This document shows, piece by piece, positions 61,002 through 64,000 of a stretch of 64,000 bases of DNA. Under the pieces are notes generated by a model. The model was not told the origin of the DNA, did not search any database, and saw only the letters and a program-made list of their open reading frames with translations. Position 1 is the first letter of the stretch, and every line of letters begins with the position of its first letter. Position numbers and translations under genes: made by a program. The stretch is from Ruminococcus flavefaciens (GTDB taxonomy: Bacteria > Bacillota > Clostridia > Oscillospirales > Ruminococcaceae): positions 45,837 through 109,836 of the forward strand of contig DBYI01000037.1 in NCBI GenBank assembly GCA_002310115.1, given 5' to 3'.

Positions 61002-61222
61002 TTACTTTAAAGATGAGTTTACAAGAATCTGATCTAAAGCAGAAGACTCTGCTGTGATATCTCCGATATTTATTCCGTTTGATATCTGACTATCATTGCT
61101 GAATGCAGACATATTCTCTGCAAGTATCATTGCCTGAATATTGGCAAAATCAGAAATCTCGTCTTTTTCTTTATTTATGCTTATGCTGTTTTGGGCCTCT
61201 GTGATAAATGAATTGTCTGATT
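61002..61222 (-). other. Out-of-frame continuation of the toxin-like gene (possible secretion signal)
   Basis: Shifting frame by one base near 61235 extends the upstream protein by ~75 residues without a stop: SGELKSDNSFITEAQNSIS..., NIQAMILAENMSAFSNDSQ, and a C-terminus SALDQILVNSSLK. It is acidic, uncleaved, non-hydrophobic, and carries an AM..F pattern as in many type I secretion substrates. No start or RBS of its own was seen, so it is probably the true C-terminus cut off by a single-base loss in a T-run. Confidence 0.6.
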
Positions 61223-61759
61223 TTAATTCTCCGCTGAAAATTCATCAACGTTCATCATATGATGGCCTTCTATAGCCTGTTGATTAATTTTAATTTTGCC
61301 TTTATTTTTTCCATCTTCTATTATTGAAACAGTATATTCATAATCACCAAACGGATTAAACTCATGAGGTGTATTAGCATTTATAGACGTTTTTCCGGTT
61401 TTTTCACTGAAATTATACATCTCTCTGAGCTGCTCAAAACTCCAGTCTCTTGTACATAATCCATCATCAAGCAGACCTCGTTCAATTACGAGAGCATCTT
61501 TAACCGCTTGCTTGCGTATTACTTTACTAAATTCTTTCGCGTCATCTGCATCTAATGAATTAAAAAATATATTTCTTGAATCAACAGATATTGTATTGTA
61601 TAATTTACATTTCTGCTTAACATTTAATCCATCAAATATTTCTTTTTGCTCTGAAAGAGTAAAACCACCTTCTTGAAATGCATTAAAAATAAATGATCTA
61701 TTATTTTGATATAAATCATCAAATTTACTAACAAAGCTGCTTGTATTATTGTCCGCCAT
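61223..61759 (-). CDS. Toxin-like protein with GHH-type nuclease motif
   Basis: 178 residues in the present frame. N-terminal ~100 residues are helical (KFDDLYQNNRSFIFNAFQ, IRKQAVKDALVIERGLLDDG). It is followed by WSFEQLREMYNF and the C-terminal EYTVSIIEDGKNKGKIKIN, then QQAIEGHHMMNVDEF. The WxxEQ...HH(M)xxV arrangement recalls HNH/Endo VII-like GHH toxin domains. The stop comes after DEFSAEN, but the next frame continues the protein (61002-61222), which supports a frameshift. It starts with AAAGGA RBS and overlaps the SMI1/KNR4 gene by 1 bp (TAATG). It probably is a secreted nuclease-like toxin of the HlyBD system; activity untested. Confidence 0.6.
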   Translation of the reverse strand: MADNNTSSFVSKFDDLYQNNRSFIFNAFQEGGFTLSEQKEIFDGLNVKQKCKLYNTISVDSRNIFFNSLDADDAKEFSKVIRKQAVKDALVIERGLLDDGLCTRDWSFEQLREMYNFSEKTGKTSINANTPHEFNPFGDYEYTVSIIEDGKNKGKIKINQQAIEGHHMMNVDEFSAEN

Positions 61760-62334
61760 TATTTTTTATTCCTTTCTGCAAAAAAATTTTCCATAGCTTT
61801 AACATAATCATCTAATTCCTGCTTTTTCTTTTTTATAGTTTCAGAATCGCTTTTCTCATTTTCCTGCTGGATTTTTATGGATTTTATTTCAGATTCACAT
61901 TCATTAAGTAAACTCTTTATTTCACGCTCAAAGCTCCATGAAGAAGGTTTAAGATCATACAACATATAAAGATCACCATCTTCAAGCGAAATAGCCATCC
62001 TATCACTCATCATTTCAATACTGCTTATTGCAAGATAGCCTTCAGGAACATACTGATCATTCATTCCTATCATGTCAAGGCCATATATATCCTCACCCAT
62101 TATTCTTGCACCATTAGAGAATTTTAGAAATTCTCTATATGCCTCTGGAAGTGGATATTTCAGTTCACTCTCAAAGTCCTTAATTTGTTCTTCTGTTGCA
62201 GGCGGATTGAACTTTGAGTAATCCTCAGAATAATTACACTCCTCAGAGAGTGTTTTACATCCTTTTTTCAATCGTTCAAAGCATTCCTGAAGTGAATTTG
62301 TTTCTTCATTTGGTATCACAATTACTTCATCCAT
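61759..62334 (-). CDS. SMI1/KNR4 (SUKH) family immunity-like protein 2
   Basis: 191 residues. SUKH core: NPPATEEQIKDFESELKYPLPEAYREFLKFSNGARIMGEDIYGLD (~48-92), then the C-terminal strands. The tail (~150-191) is a coiled coil rich in Lys and Glu. Such proteins usually neutralise toxins. Its 5' end overlaps the toxin-like 62327 gene by 8 bp, and its 3' end the next toxin-like gene by 1 bp, so it is tightly coupled with both. Confidence 0.85.
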   Translation of the reverse strand: MDEVIVIPNEETNSLQECFERLKKGCKTLSEECNYSEDYSKFNPPATEEQIKDFESELKYPLPEAYREFLKFSNGARIMGEDIYGLDMIGMNDQYVPEGYLAISSIEMMSDRMAISLEDGDLYMLYDLKPSSWSFEREIKSLLNECESEIKSIKIQQENEKSDSETIKKKKQELDDYVKAMENFFAERNKK

Positions 62335-62605
62335 TCAATTTAATATTGTTGGCATTTCCTAGAAACTGATTTTCTTTGTAAACGTCATATACATACGAAA
62401 TGCACATTTTCCTGTCAAAATATAATTTTTCACGTGACCTGTTCGTATTAACATCTTTTAATATATTTCCTGCATGATCATAGACGTTAACAATACCAGC
62501 ATTCATATAAGACATTCCTTCGCTGTTGAAATTATAAATTTCTCTCATCTGTTGCACATTCCATGGGAAAGAACATTTCCCGTCATCAAGGCCCTTTTTT
62601 CTCAA
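62327..62605 (-). CDS. Toxin-like C-terminal fragment, TTG start, probably split by a frameshift
   Basis: 92 residues from TTG 62605. KKGLDDGKCSFPWNVQQMREIYNF is clearly similar to LLDDGLCTRDWSFEQLREMYNF of the 61223 protein. The rest (YDHAGNILKDVNTNRSREKLYFD) differs, so the toxin tip is a different one. No GHH motif. Its TTG overlaps the stop of 62602-62925 (TTGA). The homologue runs through this point in one frame, so the original gene probably spanned 62327-62925. Confidence 0.55.
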   Translation of the reverse strand: MRKKGLDDGKCSFPWNVQQMREIYNFNSEGMSYMNAGIVNVYDHAGNILKDVNTNRSREKLYFDRKMCISYVYDVYKENQFLGNANNIKLNG

Positions 62606-62925
62606 TTAAAGAAACTGTCGATTGCTCTTCTCTTCATTTCTCTTATAAAGTTGTCGGCTTTAATGTCGTCCTTGTTTTTAAGATACCTAATAAAATCTTT
62701 ACAGTAGTCTGACTTAAGAAAGCTAAAAACAGCAGCTCTTATAACAATTGGAAGTTCATATATATACTTTTCTCGCTGTGCATCATCATACTGAACAAAT
62801 TTTTCTGCTAATTCTCTGATAGTTACGGATTTCAGATTATAAAGCTTCTGAATAGAATTTATTGTATCAGTACTGAGAATTGAACAGGCACTCAGATCTG
62901 GTTTTTTCATAAAGAAACCATCCAT
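62602..62925 (-). CDS. Helical N-terminal part of the split toxin-like gene
   Basis: 107 residues. Helical domain, weakly similar to the N-terminal half of the 61223 protein, ending FIREMKRRAIDSFFN, which aligns with VIRKQAVKDALVIERG. No RBS stands before the ATG 62925, and the frame is open further upstream into the SMI1/KNR4 gene 1, so the true start is uncertain. Confidence 0.5.
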   Translation of the reverse strand: MDGFFMKKPDLSACSILSTDTINSIQKLYNLKSVTIRELAEKFVQYDDAQREKYIYELPIVIRAAVFSFLKSDYCKDFIRYLKNKDDIKADNFIREMKRRAIDSFFN

Positions 62926-62956
62926 ACACTGATCAATACAGTACTCTAAAAATCCG

Positions 62957-63364
62957 TCAAGAGAATAATGAAATACTTTTTTCTTTATATGCAGTTATAA
63001 TTTCTCCTGTCTTTTCATTGAAGCATAGTTTTTCACCATCTCCAACAATTTCTCCAAAAACTACATATTCTTCGGGGATATCCTCAAACCTTGCTCCGAC
63101 CTTCTTAAGCTCATATACAACTGCCGTTCTGCCGAGTATCTGAAAGCCGTTTGATAACTGATAGAGTTTTTCCAATTCATCAGGCAACAAAAGCTTGTTC
63201 TTTTGTTTGAATGAGGCTATTTCAATTTCACTTGCAGGCGTATTAAAAAATGTTTTGTCATAACTTGAAATCAAATTACACATTTTCCCCAATTCATTAA
63301 AAAGCATCAAGTTTATACTCATTTCTTCCTCCCTATATCGTATATTATTTAATTCTGGTTTCAT
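62957..63364 (-). CDS. SMI1/KNR4 (SUKH) family immunity-like protein 1, C-terminus probably frameshifted
   Basis: 135 residues. SUKH pattern NTPASEIEIASFKQKNKLLLPDELEKLYQLSNGFQILGRTAVVYELKKVG (~42-91), then VFGEIVGDGEKLCFNEKTGEIITAYKEK. The frame stops after SISLFS. One base less in the A6 run (62977-62982 on the plus strand as T6) would instead give KVFHYSLDGFLEYCIDQCMDG, a typical SUKH C-terminus. That corrected frame is the frame of 62602-62925. First gene of the operon. Confidence 0.7.
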   Translation of the reverse strand: MKPELNNIRYREEEMSINLMLFNELGKMCNLISSYDKTFFNTPASEIEIASFKQKNKLLLPDELEKLYQLSNGFQILGRTAVVYELKKVGARFEDIPEEYVVFGEIVGDGEKLCFNEKTGEIITAYKEKSISLFS

Positions 63365-64000
63365 GTTTTATACCAAATAGTAAAGTATTACTATGCTACA
63401 TAAACGAAACCCAAAGCCAAACATTTATATTATATCATATTGAAATTCTCAAATCAATAGTATACTAGACACATTCTGATATCTCATTTAAACAACTTTG
63501 AGTTGAATCTACTATAATAAAAAAATTCACTAGTTGATAGAAAGTGTTATTACCATCACTGACCTTTTTAGAAGATTACGTGCAGTTTTTCCACATATAG
63601 CTTCGACTATGTATTAAACAAGCCGCATCACAATGTAGTTTATGATAGAATATTATGATGTTTAATGATCTTAAAAACTTTTTTCCAGGTATGAGTTCGT
63701 CTGTTTCCACGATGTTTCAGATCCTTATGTAAGATTCTAAGAATGGAAAACCAGTTATTATGGACCTCATAAATAACTTGTACTTTTTTCATTAACACAT
63801 TGCTATTCATGACTTAGTATATTATACATTCAATATCTCGATAACGGCCATTATCTATTTAAGCCTCTTTCCATCGATACCTTTTTTCAACTTTACCTCA
63901 AAGGCTTGAATATTAATTATAACACTCCATCCTGACAAAATATTATAAATTCTATTAAATTTCCTGCAGGCCATCCCGAGTTTGCCACTTTGTGAAAAAA
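63365..64000. other. Right-edge intergenic stretch, no gene recognised
   Basis: AT-rich, no convincing ORF on either strand. A minus-strand TATAAT (63434-63429), ~65 bp upstream of the SMI1/KNR4 gene 1, is a candidate promoter for the toxin-immunity operon, though its -35 is poor. The segment 63600-64000 contains short coding-like bits with many stops; it might be a decayed element. Confidence 0.4.

Noticed and set aside
1..64000. tRNA or rRNA genes
   Set aside because: I looked for T-loop patterns such as GGTTCGAATC and long conserved rRNA words on both strands and saw none. A tRNA search program would be needed to be sure.
1..64000. CRISPR array
   Set aside because: No regularly spaced 25-40 bp repeat was seen; the repeats present are coding (Thr linkers, repeat protein).
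63600..64000. Decayed insertion sequence at the right edge
   Set aside because: Short coding-like bits only; no inverted repeat ends or transposase motif could be identified.

Overview
The window looks like chromosome from a Gram-positive, AT-rich, fibre-degrading anaerobe of the Ruminococcus type (R. flavefaciens or R. albus-like). The reasons are several dockerin-bearing secreted proteins with poly-Thr linkers (one with GH11, CBM22, GH10 and CE1 domains), strong Firmicute ribosome binding sites, the DapL lysine/cell-wall route, RNase Y, a fermentative D-lactate dehydrogenase, two-subunit PyrK/PyrD and a small acid-soluble spore protein. The species was not established by any search.

Layout. 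1-2.6 kb: 3' part of a PEP-utilising (phosphohistidine-domain) enzyme followed by a GNAT-like gene. 2.7-6.0 kb: two c-di-GMP genes (GGDEF-EAL and Cache-HAMP-GGDEF) on the minus strand. 6.2-13.9 kb: cellulosomal block with a GH11-CBM22-GH10-dockerin-CE1 xylanase/esterase, a decayed methyltransferase, a nitroreductase, a probable group IIC intron remnant and a CE1-Ig-dockerin esterase. 14.3-19.4 kb: structured leader, a 1380-residue repeat protein, a 31-residue peptide gene and a Thr-rich lipoprotein. 19.4-25 kb: isochorismatase-type hydrolase, a GNAT gene with no normal start codon, ldhA, coaBC, and a large anchored protein of unknown function. 25.2-31 kb: DUF1540, ferredoxin, an O-antigen-ligase-like protein, a dockerin M6 protease and rny. 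31.4-37.9 kb: dapF-dapL, YegP-like, Lrp-aminotransferase-ispE and a PHP histidinol phosphatase. 38-43.5 kb: ACT-UPF0210 pair, APH-like kinase, small unknown genes, ArsR and amidohydrolase. 43.5-45.8 kb: hairpin-rich non-coding DNA, SPFH protein, two paralogous mini-proteins and a DUF1836 regulator. 46-51.3 kb: pyrK-pyrD, ruvX, trmL, DegV, XRE regulator and SASP. 51.5-57.5 kb: a two-component system divergent from a VTC-DUF4956-CotH operon. 57.5-63.4 kb: HlyD and HlyB-type exporter genes downstream of a run of toxin-like and SMI1/KNR4 (immunity-like) genes. 63.4-64 kb: no recognisable gene.

How genes work together. The dockerin proteins would attach to a cellulosome scaffold encoded elsewhere and act on feruloylated/acetylated xylan. 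The two-component system and VTC-DUF4956-CotH operon share an 11-bp-phased repeat in both divergent promoters, which points to direct control. The most unusual locus is at 57.5-63.4 kb. There an ABC exporter with a degenerate C39-like domain (HlyB type) and its HlyD partner sit behind two paralogous proteins, one of which carries a GHH-type nuclease-like motif. These are interleaved with SUKH-type immunity-like proteins. At least three apparent frameshifts interrupt this block, while the housekeeping genes around it are intact.

Limits. Everything was read by eye from the sequence and translations. Domain boundaries are approximate, family names come from recognised motifs, and no database or structure search was run.
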